Positions 10,104 through 20,293 are shown, numbered from the stretch's first letter. The stretch is 64,000 nucleotides of DNA from Phycisphaerales bacterium Planc_01 (GCA_001603075.1 LVBB01000047.1:1-64000), one strand, 5' to 3'. Translations and numbers: made by a program. The notes: a model not told the origin generated them from the sequence alone.

Positions 10104-10524
10104 GGTTTCAACCCCCGAATAGGACGCCGGCGCCGCCGACGAGCCTGCACCGCGCCGCCGGCCGCCTACAGAAAAGCCTACGAAATGCCCGCCGCCCCGC
10201 CAAACCGCTCCGCCACCGGTAAGGGCGAGCCATGCCTCGCCCCTGACTCGGGGGCTAAAGGCGCCATCGAAACAGGCCCACAAGAAGATCCCCTCGCCCA
10301 GATAAACAGGCTGGACATCCCAAAGCCAGTGGTGATTATAGGGCGTTGTGGAGGCGGGTGATCCGCCCGACGCGCCCAGGCGATGAAGACTGATAACGCG
10401 GGGGATTTGGCTGAAGAAATTCCCCGCCCGCGACCGATAAACACACTGGGCGAGGAATCGAGACATAAGAGGAGATGCTAACGGCCGATCTCCACAAATG
10501 TGTGTTCATACAAAGGAGTGGACC

Positions 10525-11409
10525 ATGATGGGAACTGGACGTAGGAACCATAGGCTGACTACATGCGCTCTGAGTGGCTTGGCGATTGTCTTACTTGCCA
10601 CGTTTGTGTCTTCGGGGGCGGATCATGGCACCGTCCTTTTGACAGGCGATCTGACACTGGTCCAAGGTGATACGGCAGCAGACATATTTATCAATAATGC
10701 TAATGCCAGCTTGGTTGTATATGGCGGTACCGTCACAGGTACAATCACTCACAGGCTGTATTCATCGGCCAGCGTGACCGTCTTCGGGACGGATTTCAAG
10801 GTGGGCGACGATGATGTGCCGGGTACATGGAGCCCATTGGAAATGAGCGATTGGCGGCCTGTGCCAACAGATTGGACGAACGTCTCGGGGCAGTCGAAGC
10901 TCGAGTGGACCCCGGGTGGGATAGAGACCCTTTCAGTGACCTACGTCGGTGCCACTGCCGCTACGCCCCTGAAGTTCAACAGTTTATACCCGATTACACT
11001 CATCCGGATCGATACATCTGTCACACCTCCGCCAGGCCCGACTGAGGTTCAGATCGACATCAAGCCGGGGGACGATACCAACCGGGTCAATCTGGGCTCC
11101 AACGGCGTGATTCCCGTGGCGATCTTCTCGACAGAAGGTTTTGACGCCACGGAGCTCGACCCCGGCAGTATCTTCCTGGCCGGCTCCGGTGTACGCGTGC
11201 GGGGAAAGGGCAACAAGTACCTGGCGAGCCAGGAGGACATTGATGGCGACGGCCTGCTCGATCTGGTCGTGAAGATCGAAACGCAAAACCTCGATCCGGA
11301 CACTTTCCAGGACGGCGGCGCCATACTGACGGTCTACAGCGACGACGATGTGCCGATGCTGCTCTATCAGGGCTGGGACAGCCTTACGATCGTACCGCCG
11401 GCGAACTGA
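10525..11409 (+). CDS. Secreted protein with C-terminal IDIKPGD domain
   Basis: Signal peptide; EVQIDIKPGDDTNRVNLGSNGVIPVAIFSTEGFDATELDPGS. Confidence 0.75.
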   Translation: MMGTGRRNHRLTTCALSGLAIVLLATFVSSGADHGTVLLTGDLTLVQGDTAADIFINNANASLVVYGGTVTGTITHRLYSSASVTVFGTDFKVGDDDVPGTWSPLEMSDWRPVPTDWTNVSGQSKLEWTPGGIETLSVTYVGATAATPLKFNSLYPITLIRIDTSVTPPPGPTEVQIDIKPGDDTNRVNLGSNGVIPVAIFSTEGFDATELDPGSIFLAGSGVRVRGKGNKYLASQEDIDGDGLLDLVVKIETQNLDPDTFQDGGAILTVYSDDDVPMLLYQGWDSLTIVPPAN

Positions 11410-11450
11410 CGCCTGGCGCGACGGCAACGGACACCTTTGGGATGACAAGA

Positions 11451-11480
11451 AGGGCTGCGGCTTGGGTCGCAGCCCTTTTT
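11451..11480 (+). terminator. Rho-independent terminator
   Basis: agggctgcg / cgcagccct stem followed by ttttt. Confidence 0.85.
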
Positions 11481-11545
11481 GATTTGGGGGCGATAAAGGG
11501 CCCGGCCTGCGAAGGGGTCCGGGAAAGAGGCATCGACATCCGACG

Positions 11546-13309
11546 TTGCCTGGGGTACGATGGTTTGCCGGGTCGACCGGATCGGAATTCGGTCCACTGC
11601 AGGAGAAGCCGGTGCACATTGCCAGGATCGCATCGAAGGGTGCCTCGCTGTCTGAGGGACTGAGCGCCGCGACGGTGGGGCGTCTGATCAGCGGGTTTGG
11701 CGAGCGGGAGACTTCGCTCCATCGCCAGGCCGTGGTCGATCTGGGCGAGATGGTGCGGACATGCCGCGTCACGTTCCGGCCCCTGCCCCAGGGCTATCGC
11801 AATCAAGCTGTCATCAGCTTGCGAGGCGACCTGGAGCAGGCGTTGCGTCGAAGCGGCGTCGATGTGGTGCCGTGGGAAAGGGCGGCGGTCCCGTTCCGCC
11901 AGAAGGGATTCCTGCCCATCCTGCATCGCCCGTTCCATGTGATGATGCGGGCGGTCCACGGGGGCGTTCACGCGGTCTTCGACGTGGAGCGGCCCGTCTC
12001 GCTGGTCCGGCGGCTGGGCATCGGCGCAGTCGAATCGCTCTATTGCCTGACCTGCCTGCTTCAGCCGAACGTTCGCCAGGGCTCCGTCTCGTCCATCGGC
12101 CGCCTGAGTCTCTGGGCCGACGACCACGTGGCCAAGTACCTGCAGGACCACAGCCGGACCCAGATCGTGACGCTCACCGAGTTCGACTCCCGGCTGGTCG
12201 ATCCGCAACTGCCATACGATCGGCGGATCGGCCTGGGCCTGACGATCCTGGCCCGCCTGTTCTCGCAGATCGTCATCGGGGTCCACGGCGATCGCATCTC
12301 GGTGTTGAACATGAACCTGACAGACTCAGTGGTCGGGCGCAACGAGCTGGATGCGTTCGTACGCGGCTGCCTGGTCCCCAAGCTTTTTCTGCCGGTCGTG
12401 CCGCTGCTGCCGAGCCAGTTTGATCTCGGCCGCTACGATCCACGCATGACCGATTCGGCTCGTAAGCTCATCGATCTGAGCGAATCGCTCGGGCGCCTCG
12501 GCTTGCTGCCGGGCGTCGAAGCGGTCAGTGGCCTGTTGCGCCGCCGGTCGCGCCGCGACATGGCCAGGGCCATCATGGCCGGTCGCACCGGCGTGTCGTT
12601 CGGCTTCATCGCCTTCATCGAGCCGCCACGCTACGTTGGGCCTGCGGAGATTTCGGAGAGGCAGTGGCGCGATCTGCCGCCCAGCGGCGCGTATTCGCCC
12701 GACGAGATCCGACGCAACGCCCAGGGCCGCCTCTACGCGAAGATCCAATCGAGCGGCGTCACGGCCTTTCGCCAGGTCCCCGATCTCTGGATCGCCAGCA
12801 GCCGCTCCGGATGCGACAAGTCGCAATTACGCCTCGATCACGATGTGATCCGCATCGGCTACAATGGACATTTTCGCCTCGAACGCCCGCAGCAGGCCTC
12901 GGCGACTGACGACGTGAACCCGTCGTACGACATCCGCGTCATGGTGGCCACGGCGCTGGCGACGGCGTTGTACGCGCCGCATCTGCTGGCCGCCGGCGCG
13001 CCGCTGTTCCACTTCCACGGCTATCCGCATCGCGACTGGTTCGCCGCCGACGAGGCCTTCGCCGGGGCCGACAATCCCGCCGTTCCGTGCGGGACGATGG
13101 AGGCCGGCGTGTTCAACTTCCAGGCCATGGCGCAGCTCGCCGCCCGACACGGCCCGGCCCTGAAACTCGCCTGCTTCGTCGAGCCCGATCACGGGGCCAA
13201 CATCCTGGCCGGCAGCATCGAGTATCTCGTGGCCCGCCTGCGCGAGGGCGTTGAACGCGGCCAACTGACCCTCGGTGGCGGGCATCTGGCGAGTCTGCGG
13301 CTCGCCTGA
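11546..13309 (+). CDS. Large uncharacterised protein
   Basis: 587-aa open frame with consistent codon usage; a GTG start near 11612 is possible. Confidence 0.7.
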   Translation: MPGVRWFAGSTGSEFGPLQEKPVHIARIASKGASLSEGLSAATVGRLISGFGERETSLHRQAVVDLGEMVRTCRVTFRPLPQGYRNQAVISLRGDLEQALRRSGVDVVPWERAAVPFRQKGFLPILHRPFHVMMRAVHGGVHAVFDVERPVSLVRRLGIGAVESLYCLTCLLQPNVRQGSVSSIGRLSLWADDHVAKYLQDHSRTQIVTLTEFDSRLVDPQLPYDRRIGLGLTILARLFSQIVIGVHGDRISVLNMNLTDSVVGRNELDAFVRGCLVPKLFLPVVPLLPSQFDLGRYDPRMTDSARKLIDLSESLGRLGLLPGVEAVSGLLRRRSRRDMARAIMAGRTGVSFGFIAFIEPPRYVGPAEISERQWRDLPPSGAYSPDEIRRNAQGRLYAKIQSSGVTAFRQVPDLWIASSRSGCDKSQLRLDHDVIRIGYNGHFRLERPQQASATDDVNPSYDIRVMVATALATALYAPHLLAAGAPLFHFHGYPHRDWFAADEAFAGADNPAVPCGTMEAGVFNFQAMAQLAARHGPALKLACFVEPDHGANILAGSIEYLVARLREGVERGQLTLGGGHLASLRLA

Positions 13310-13324
13310 GACGCGCTGCGTCGA

Positions 13325-13416
13325 TCAGCGGCGTCCGGCCAGAGGGCGGCAGACGCCGATCGAACAATCGTCCACCGGGGCCGCCGACAGCGAATCGAGG
13401 AAGTCGAGAACGATCT
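13325..13416 (-). repeat. Left copy of 92-bp direct repeat (3' end of alpha/beta-hydrolase gene)
   Basis: 85/92 identical to 15159-15250 by eye, no indels; begins at the TGA stop codon. Confidence 0.9.
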
Positions 13417-13473
13417 GGACGACTGACCTGTCCCCTCGAGGCGATATGCACGTCGAGAGGCTCAGACAATGCG

Positions 13474-13716
13474 CTATGGTTCGATACCGATCAGAACAAG
13501 AGGGACCGCAGGAACTCCGCGTCCTTGCCGAACGACGTTGTAGAACTCGCCTTCGTAGTAGGCCACGCCCGAACTCATCTGGCTCTGCAGGGACTTCATC
13601 GGCAGTATCTCTATACCCACGTCGATCTGGTCGCCGACGTAGAAGGCAAGATGCTTGACGAAAAGGTCATACGCTGCAAGCGCGCAGGCGTGAACAACAC
13701 ATGCCGGGGCATAGCA
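13474..13716 (-). pseudogene. C-terminal fragment of a type II restriction endonuclease-like protein
   Basis: Minus-strand reading: AYDLFVKHLAFYVGDQIDVGIEILPMKSLQSQMSSGVAYYEGEFYNVVRQGRGVPAVPLVLIGIEP*; in-frame stop upstream. Confidence 0.5.
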
Positions 13717-13760
13717 TTATCCTGCGTCCCGCCGACAATTGCCCTTCGTGCGCTGCTGGC

Positions 13761-13940
13761 TTATGCCTGTCTTGTAAACTGAAGCTGCAGCGTGGCGGTC
13801 TCATCATAGTCGGGATTCATGGCCTTGCGCCACCGGCGTTCCTGGGCATGCGCCATTGGTTCTGAAGTGAACCCTTTCACTTGAACCGGGAAACCTCGTT
13901 CGACTCTGACGGCCACCCAGATGGGCTTTTCTGTCGTCAT
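13761..13940 (-). CDS. Small conserved-looking hypothetical protein of the R-M island
   Basis: MTTEKPIWVAVRVERGFPVQVKGFTSEPMAHAQERRWRKAMNPDYDETATLQLQFTRQA. Confidence 0.5.
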   Translation of the reverse strand: MTTEKPIWVAVRVERGFPVQVKGFTSEPMAHAQERRWRKAMNPDYDETATLQLQFTRQA

Positions 13941-13945
13941 ACCTG

Positions 13946-14932
13946 CTACTCCTGATTGCGCGCAAGGCGCGCATGCCATGCGAAAACGTCAGGATACTCG
14001 ATGAACGTACATCTCTCTGCCAAGTGGCTGGCCGTAAAGGTCGGTCGCGTCAACTGCCTTACAAAGAGTCCACGTCTGTCGGCTCCAGACACAATGCTGT
14101 AGGTGGCATTTACACCCGGGCACATCAAATGCAAGTCATTGAAGCGGAGTAAGCCGGAGTAGATTGGGGTCGAGTATTCGACCTCGAATGCAGCACGCAC
14201 GTGGCCAACACCTCTCTCAATCCAAACGACATCGATTTCAGAAAACACGTTCTCGATTTGTCTTACTTGGCACGGAATCTTGGGGGCACACTCAAACTTC
14301 TTCACGAGAGACCAGTCCAGTGCTGATTTGTCGCTCGAAGGAATCCATATCTCATATCCTTTGATCGTGCCGATGGCCCCCAGTAGCGTCTGAACCTGCG
14401 CATGGCTCAGTTGCGGCACGTGCGCCAACCTGGATCGATCCACCACAGCGTCGAGGCGCTCCCAGCCGAAATGAGCGTCTACGTTGAATCTGCCGGCGTT
14501 GGCAACGTAGAGATCTGTCGTTTCCTCGCGCATGAAAACCTGTGTCTTGTACTGGCCATCACGTGCCGGCGACACGCTGTCAAATACGCCTTCGTACTCA
14601 GCGAAGGGTATGAACAAAGGCTCGCTCTGGTCCTCCCACAGGAAGCATATAATACCTGTATGGCCCTCAAGCTGGCGGAGGTCTTCGCGACGTAATCCAA
14701 AGAAGGTTCGTCTGTCCTTGTGAAGTTTGGAATACCGGATGTAGATACGAGCAGCCCCTCGTCCAATATCGAACAATGAGAGGCTGTCACTTAGCTTCGT
14801 CAGACGCCCGTATCGGTTTGTGAGTTCATCCAGAAACGCATTCTTGAGAGGATTTGCCAAGGTAACCCTCACATCTGTCTCGCACAGGAAGCGCACCTTC
14901 ACGCCTTTGGTATTCCAAGTCGTTCTGCACAT
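13946..14932 (-). CDS. Putative restriction endonuclease (PD-(D/E)xK-like signature)
   Basis: SEIDVVWIERGVGHVRAAFEVEYSTPIYSGLLRF; adjacent to a methyltransferase fragment. Confidence 0.5.
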   Translation of the reverse strand: MCRTTWNTKGVKVRFLCETDVRVTLANPLKNAFLDELTNRYGRLTKLSDSLSLFDIGRGAARIYIRYSKLHKDRRTFFGLRREDLRQLEGHTGIICFLWEDQSEPLFIPFAEYEGVFDSVSPARDGQYKTQVFMREETTDLYVANAGRFNVDAHFGWERLDAVVDRSRLAHVPQLSHAQVQTLLGAIGTIKGYEIWIPSSDKSALDWSLVKKFECAPKIPCQVRQIENVFSEIDVVWIERGVGHVRAAFEVEYSTPIYSGLLRFNDLHLMCPGVNATYSIVSGADRRGLFVRQLTRPTFTASHLAERCTFIEYPDVFAWHARLARNQE

Positions 14933-15098
14933 TCAATCGCCGCTTGCACTCCTTGCCGAGATTGTAGGGTGGAGAAGTGACGACGAGCTGCAGGGCCTCA
15001 TCGGGGACGTGCTTGAGAAACTCCAAGCAGTCGCCTGGGTAGACCACAACGCGTTCCTCCGGCGAAAACCGCCTTCTGATTGGATACTTGTCAGGCAT
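14826..15098 (-). pseudogene. Truncated N-terminal fragment of a DNA methyltransferase
   Basis: VYPGDCLEFLKHVPDEALQLVVTSPPYNLGKE (motif IV TSPPYN), then sequence unlike an MTase and overlapping the nuclease ORF. Confidence 0.75.
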
Positions 15099-15158
15099 AC
15101 CAATCAGGTTACCCCCTGCGGCGGGTTGTGTCAATCGCCATCTGGCTTTGGGCGGCCG

Positions 15159-15250
15159 TCAGCGGTGTCCGGCCAGAGGGCGGCAGACGCCGATCGAGCA
15201 ATCGTCCACTGGGGCCGCCGACAGCGAGTCGAGGAACTCCAGGACGATCT
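15159..15250 (-). repeat. Right copy of 92-bp direct repeat (hydrolase 3' end)
   Basis: Pairs with 13325-13416. Confidence 0.9.
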
Positions 15251-16016
15251 CGTTGAAACGCTCGGGCGCTTCCATGTTGACGATGTGTCCGACGCCGGGC
15301 AGGACGGTGTGTCGGGCGTGGGTGATCTGGCGGACCAGCCGGGCCGCGACGCCCTGGAGGTCGTCGATATCGTTCTGCCCCATGATGATCTGCACGGGGC
15401 AGACGATCTCGCCGAGCCGTTCGATGGCCGGCGGATAGAACACGCGATGCGGATCGTGCCGCAGCCAGTGGAAGCCGGAATAGTCGCGGATCATCGCCTC
15501 GACGTGCGCGAACAGCTCGGGCCGCCTGGCAATGGACCGCAGCAGCGGATTGCCGAGCATCTCGGTCTGCGCCACCGCGATGCCCTTGCGCCGGGCGAGC
15601 TTGCGGTAGTGAAGGAACTCCTTGACGTAGTCGTCGGAATAGGGATAGCCGCGAAGCGTGCTGCCGGCCAGGACCAGGCCCGTAACGCGCTCGGGGCAGG
15701 TCAGCGTGAACTCGACCGCCAGGCTGCCGCCGAGCGACAGGCCGACGATGCACGCCCGCTCGATGCCGAGACGGTCCATCATGATCTGCAGGTCGTCGAG
15801 CGTCGAGTAGGGGCCGATGGGCAGGTCGGAGCGGCCGAACCCGCGAAGGTCGTAGCGCACCACGCGAAACCGCTCGGCGAACAGCTCGAATTGCATGTCG
15901 AAGATCCGCGTGTCCATCGCGAAGCCGTGGATCAGGATCACGCCATCGCCGGCGCCGCGGTCTTCGTAGTAGATTCGTGCCCCGTCGATATCGAGGTAGC
16001 CGGCATCCGTAGCCAT
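15159..16016 (-). CDS. Alpha/beta-fold hydrolase
   Basis: VILIHGFAMDTRIFD, RVVRYDLRGFGRSD, CIVGLSLGGSLAVEF, GVGHIVNMEAPERFNEI. Confidence 0.93.
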   Translation of the reverse strand: MATDAGYLDIDGARIYYEDRGAGDGVILIHGFAMDTRIFDMQFELFAERFRVVRYDLRGFGRSDLPIGPYSTLDDLQIMMDRLGIERACIVGLSLGGSLAVEFTLTCPERVTGLVLAGSTLRGYPYSDDYVKEFLHYRKLARRKGIAVAQTEMLGNPLLRSIARRPELFAHVEAMIRDYSGFHWLRHDPHRVFYPPAIERLGEIVCPVQIIMGQNDIDDLQGVAARLVRQITHARHTVLPGVGHIVNMEAPERFNEIVLEFLDSLSAAPVDDCSIGVCRPLAGHR

Positions 16017-16264
16017 CGCGACTCCTTACTTCAGAACCCCTGGTCCTCCGCTCCGTCGCACACGGCCCAGGCCGCATGCCATCCCGCTGCATCGGGCCGA
16101 CAGTCTAACCGCTGCGTCCGGTCCGGTCAAACCCTTACAACCGAACCGATTCCGTTTTGTGCTTGGCGACGACGGTTGGGCTGCGGTAAGCTGTCGGCGT
16201 CGCGGCGCTGTCGCGCCCGGCGCGCAGCGAACACAGGGAAGGATCGACCGAAGGAGAACGGATT

Positions 16265-16840
16265 ATGAAGGCACTATTGGCGGTTCTGTTGGTGATGGTG
16301 GCCGGCGTGGGTGTCGGCTGCGCGACGAGGCCCGAGTCGCTGGCGTCGCGCGATCTGCTGTCGATGCAGGTCGAGGAAGCGATCCGCCTGTTCCAGATGC
16401 GCGATCCGACGATCCAGACCTACTTCGACACGTCGTACGGCTACGCGGTGCTGCCCAGGGTCACCAAGGGCGCCGTGCTCGTCGGCGGCGCGTATGGGCG
16501 GGGCGAGGTCTTCGTCGGCGGCGTGAAGGTCGGCTATTGCAGCATGTCGCAGGCGAGCATGGGCTTCTCGTTCGGCGGCCAGTACTTCCGCGAGATCATC
16601 TTCTTCCAGGACAAGGCGGCGTTCGACCGTTTCACGATGGAGGACTTCACGCTGGCGGCCCAGGTCACCGCGGTGGCGCTGACGAGCGGCTCGGCCAGCC
16701 GCAGCGACTACCACTACGGCGTCGCCATCTTCATCGTCCCCGACCAGGGACTCATGGTCGACGCCTCCGTCGGCGGCCAGAAGTTCCAGTACGAGCCCGC
16801 CTTCATCATGTACGACGAACCGGCCACCGTCATTCCCTGA
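16265..16840 (+). CDS. SYLF/YSC84-like lipid-binding domain lipoprotein
   Basis: GYAVLPRVTKGAVLVGGAYGRGEVF, GFSFGGQYFREIIFFQD. Confidence 0.85.
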   Translation: MKALLAVLLVMVAGVGVGCATRPESLASRDLLSMQVEEAIRLFQMRDPTIQTYFDTSYGYAVLPRVTKGAVLVGGAYGRGEVFVGGVKVGYCSMSQASMGFSFGGQYFREIIFFQDKAAFDRFTMEDFTLAAQVTAVALTSGSASRSDYHYGVAIFIVPDQGLMVDASVGGQKFQYEPAFIMYDEPATVIP

Positions 16841-17001
16841 CGGTCGATTCGGCGCGATGCTCTCGCCCGCATGGCACGCCGGAGTGCTTGGCGCAAGGCA
16901 AGGGCGACCCGCCTTTGGCGGACGTCGCCCGTACGACTTTTTCGTGTTTGTGAGGGCCTCGCTGCAAGGGCAGGCGAGGGGCCTGACTTCCTGCAAGCCG
17001 G

Positions 17002-17637
17002 CTACTTCCTCCGGCGACGCAGCTTGTTGCCGGCAGCGCTAAGACCCAGCAACCCCAGAACCGCCGCACCCGGAGCGGGAGCATGCACATCCGGAATCAC
17101 CTCGGCCAGCGTGCCGCTGAGCACGATGTTGTCGATCCGCCAGGCGTTGATGTTGTAGGAGTTCCGCCCGTGGGCCGTGAATCGCAGCCGAAGGTCCTCG
17201 CTGGCGTACTCGGAAATGTCGAAGCTCTCATGGGTCCAGGGAATGTCGCCGCCTTGGTTGTCATAGGTAAAGAGCTCTGTCCACGCGGACCCGTCGTAGA
17301 CCTTGACACTCAACTGCTCCACCGTCGACCGGTAATCGTTGTCGAGGAACAGGTCGAAGGCGAGTGTGACGAAGTCGTAACCCGATGCGTCGATGATCGC
17401 ACTGGTCAGGTTGTGAGAGTAGTTGTATTTCACCGGGTTCCAACTGTACAGGGCGGTCTTGTTCTGGGTTCCCTGTACTCCCCAGTTCCCCTCGCGGGTC
17501 CAGTTGTTGGTCCAGAAGGAACCGGAACTCCAGTTCTCGCTGAAGATAACGTCCGCTTGCGCGACGCCGCTGAGAAACATCACGGCTGTGACAACACAGA
17601 ATGCAATCGTCTTGCTCTTCATCCTACCTGCCCCCAT
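17002..17637 (-). CDS. Secreted protein with PEP-CTERM-like C-terminus
   Basis: Signal peptide; C-terminus HAPAPGAAVLGLLGLSAAGNKLRRRRK. Confidence 0.75.
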   Translation of the reverse strand: MGAGRMKSKTIAFCVVTAVMFLSGVAQADVIFSENWSSGSFWTNNWTREGNWGVQGTQNKTALYSWNPVKYNYSHNLTSAIIDASGYDFVTLAFDLFLDNDYRSTVEQLSVKVYDGSAWTELFTYDNQGGDIPWTHESFDISEYASEDLRLRFTAHGRNSYNINAWRIDNIVLSGTLAEVIPDVHAPAPGAAVLGLLGLSAAGNKLRRRRK

Positions 17638-17983
17638 TGAATCGTTGTTTGTGTTCTTCGAATGGTCCGCCCGGCTGCGGTGGACTCGGCGCCGAGCAAA
17701 CGCTCAAGATGGTCCCAGTGACTTATGTCGTATTCACAACCCCCATTGTGCATAGTATACCGCGCAGGCAGGGGGTCTGTCAATGGCCTATTCCGGTTTT
17801 CCGAGAGATTCTTTAGATAGAATACGCGCCGCCGTGACCCGTTGTCGCGAAGGTCCTCATAACTGTCGTAGCTCCCGCCCCCGCGCCTCGGCGTATTATC
17901 GCCCCCCCTCGCGTCACGCCCATCTCGTCGCACCTCACTATGCACAGGGCCCGTTCTTATCGCCCCCAACGAATGTCACTTGG

Positions 17984-18011
17984 GTAGGGGCGAGGCACGC
18001 CTCGCCGCTAC
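17984..18011. repeat. Short palindrome gtaggggcgaggcacgcctcgccgctac
   Basis: Self-complementary; same family at 30197, 43409, 44603, 48653. Confidence 0.8.
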
Positions 18012-18036
18012 GGCCATCGGTCCAACATGTCCTGCC

Positions 18037-18200
18037 ATGCCTCCCTTTGTCCCCCCCCAGCGCAGCGCCCCCCCTTTCTTTGTCACCCCGAGCGGAGCGC
18101 CCCCCCTTTCCTTGTCACCCCGAGCGGAGCGCAGCGGAGTCGAGGGGTCTGGCTGCGAATGGGATGTCCGCCTTGTCCCGGCCGGATTCCTCGACGGCGC
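18037..18200. repeat. TTGTCA-type element preceded by truncated tandem left-end units
   Basis: (ttgtcaccccgagcggagcgcccccccttt) repeated before a longer copy. Confidence 0.75.
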
Positions 18201-18574
18201 TCCAACGGCAGATGGCTGCCACGGTGGTGTTCGGAAATCCTGCGTGAAATATCTTGCCCTGACAGCCGACTGTGAATACAGATGATCGAACGCGGGGACC
18301 TCCTGCATGAAGATTACCGCCGGCAGCGCCGGGTTTGGGAAAGGGCAACGAGATGATCGAGTCTATCGCGGTGGGCAACATCACCTGTGCGATCGTGTGC
18401 GCGAAGTGGGCCCTGGAGCTTGGCGCCAGCCAAGTGCGTCAGATCCTCTTCCTGCTCGGTGGCCTGCTCTTCGGTCCGCTGACCCTGCTCATCCTCTACG
18501 TCTACTTCATTCGGAGCGCCGAGCAGCCGGGTGGTGTAGCCGCCTTCTCCGATGCCGCACGCGCCCCGGCAGGC

Positions 18575-18877
18575 CTATCGGCGGCGCATCTGGACGAAGA
18601 CGACCACGCCGGTGATCGCGGTGGCGATCATGAGCACGACCGCGATCAGGCCGACGTAGGGCAGCAGGATCTCGTAGCTGTGCAGCGCCTGGATCGCGTC
18701 GCGGAACGCACCTCGCCGCTCGTACAGGCCGGTCTTGCGAAGCAGCAGCAGCCCCCCGCACACAGCCGTGATCAGCGTCGGCGCCGCGCCGATCAGCCCG
18801 ATCCATCCGTGCCACTTCCGCCACGCTCGCCGCGAAGAGGTCGTCGTCGCAGTCGCCCCGTTTGTGTCCATACCCAT
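18575..18877 (-). CDS. Small membrane protein
   Basis: WRKWHGWIGLIGAAPTLITAVCGGLLLL...LPYVGLIAVVLMIATAITGVVVFVQMRRR. Confidence 0.6.
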   Translation of the reverse strand: MGMDTNGATATTTSSRRAWRKWHGWIGLIGAAPTLITAVCGGLLLLRKTGLYERRGAFRDAIQALHSYEILLPYVGLIAVVLMIATAITGVVVFVQMRRR

Positions 18878-19135
18878 ATTTGCCTTTCTGCCCCCAAAGC
18901 CATTCTCACATGCATACCGTCACATCCACACAGGATAGTGTACCTGCCCCCGCCGGTCGGTTACACCCCAAATGTATCTCTTGGGTCCGCCCGCAACGCC
19001 CGCAACAGCCCGTCGTCGATTGTGGATTGACGCGCCGAAGCGGATCGGAAATCCGCGATCGCCAATCCACCATCGAGCGCGAGCCTTGCGGCCTGGCCCG
19101 GTGGTGGTATACTGGCTTGCTGCAGAGCAGGCCGC

Positions 19136-19204
19136 AGGGGCGAATGATGATTCGCCCCTACCCATCGCGCCTGCCGGTAGGGGCGAATCATCATTCGCCC
19201 GTAC
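19136..19204. repeat. Two palindromes of the gtaggggcgaatSatSattcgcccctac family
   Basis: Copies at 19136-19160 and 19178-19204. Confidence 0.85.
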
Positions 19205-19250
19205 GGGGTGTCCGTCAGACCCGGACCGATCGAAAGTGAGGGCCGAAACG

Positions 19251-20147
19251 ATGGCACAGGACACGCAGACGACGTTTCAATGGCGGGCGTTCATCTCGAC
19301 GCTGACGGGCCTGTCGTTCGTGGCGATGTGCATCACCGGGATCATCCTGTTCGTGGTGCCGCCGGGACGCGTGGCCAACTGGACCGGCTGGACGCTCTAC
19401 GGCCTGACCAAGGCCCAGTGGCAAGCCCTGCACATCTGGTTCAGCGTGCTGTTCATGGTCGCCGCCATCGTCCACATCGTCTACAACTGGCAATGCCTCC
19501 TGCGCTATTGCCAGAGCAAGGTCACCAAGGCGTTCACGCTGCGCGCTGAGTGGGGCCTGTCGCTGGTGCTCTGCGTGGTGCTGCTGGTCGGCACGCTGGC
19601 GAACCGGCGGCCGTTCTCCTCGCTGGTCGACTGGGGCGAGTCGATCAAGCACAGTTGGGACGACCCGACGCGCCGACCCCCCGTGCCGCACATGGAGCTG
19701 CTGTCGCTGGCGGCGCTGGCCGACCGCGTCGAAGGCGTCTCGGTCGAGCAGGTCATCGCGAACCTGCAACTGCGCGGCATCGCCGTCGTCTCGGCGGACG
19801 AGATCGTCGGCGAGCTGGCCGCCGCACATCGCATGACGCCCGAGCAGTTGTACAATCTCGCCATCGGCGCCCAGCCGCGCGGGCAAGGACGCGGCGAGGG
19901 CCAACGCGGCGGTGGCGGATCGGGCGCCGGACGAGGCGAAGGCGGTGGCGGCCGAGGCGCCGGCGGTTCCGGCTTCGGACGCATGACGCTTCAGCAATAC
20001 TGCACCGACGCCGGCATCGACACTAACGCCGCGATCGAAAAGCTCCGCGCCGCCGGCATCACCGCCACCCGAACGACAACCATCCGCGAGATCGCCGAGA
20101 CCGCCAACGTCCGTCCGTCGGCCGTACCCGACCTGCTGGGCCCGTAG
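19251..20147 (+). CDS. DUF4405-like membrane protein with RG-rich linker
   Basis: FISTLTGLSFVAMCITGIILFVVPPGRVANWTGW...LHIWFSVLFMVAAIVHIVYNWQCLL; RGQGRGEGQRGGGGSGAGRGEGGGGRGAGG. Confidence 0.75.
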   Translation: MAQDTQTTFQWRAFISTLTGLSFVAMCITGIILFVVPPGRVANWTGWTLYGLTKAQWQALHIWFSVLFMVAAIVHIVYNWQCLLRYCQSKVTKAFTLRAEWGLSLVLCVVLLVGTLANRRPFSSLVDWGESIKHSWDDPTRRPPVPHMELLSLAALADRVEGVSVEQVIANLQLRGIAVVSADEIVGELAAAHRMTPEQLYNLAIGAQPRGQGRGEGQRGGGGSGAGRGEGGGGRGAGGSGFGRMTLQQYCTDAGIDTNAAIEKLRAAGITATRTTTIREIAETANVRPSAVPDLLGP

Positions 20148-20293
20148 AGACTCCCTTTTCAAATGTGTTCCGAATTGGCTCTACGCATGCCGACTGGGGT
20201 GAGTCGCGCAGGACTACATGACGTACGACTATAGTACTCGTTGTCGTCGTATCCAGGCCGGCAAAGCGATACTGATCGTTGCCGACACATGCA

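Noticed and set aside
14826-15134. Functional DNA methyltransferase
   Set aside because: Sequence stops resembling an MTase after the TSPPYNLGKE motif; too short and overlapping the nuclease ORF, so called a truncated remnant.
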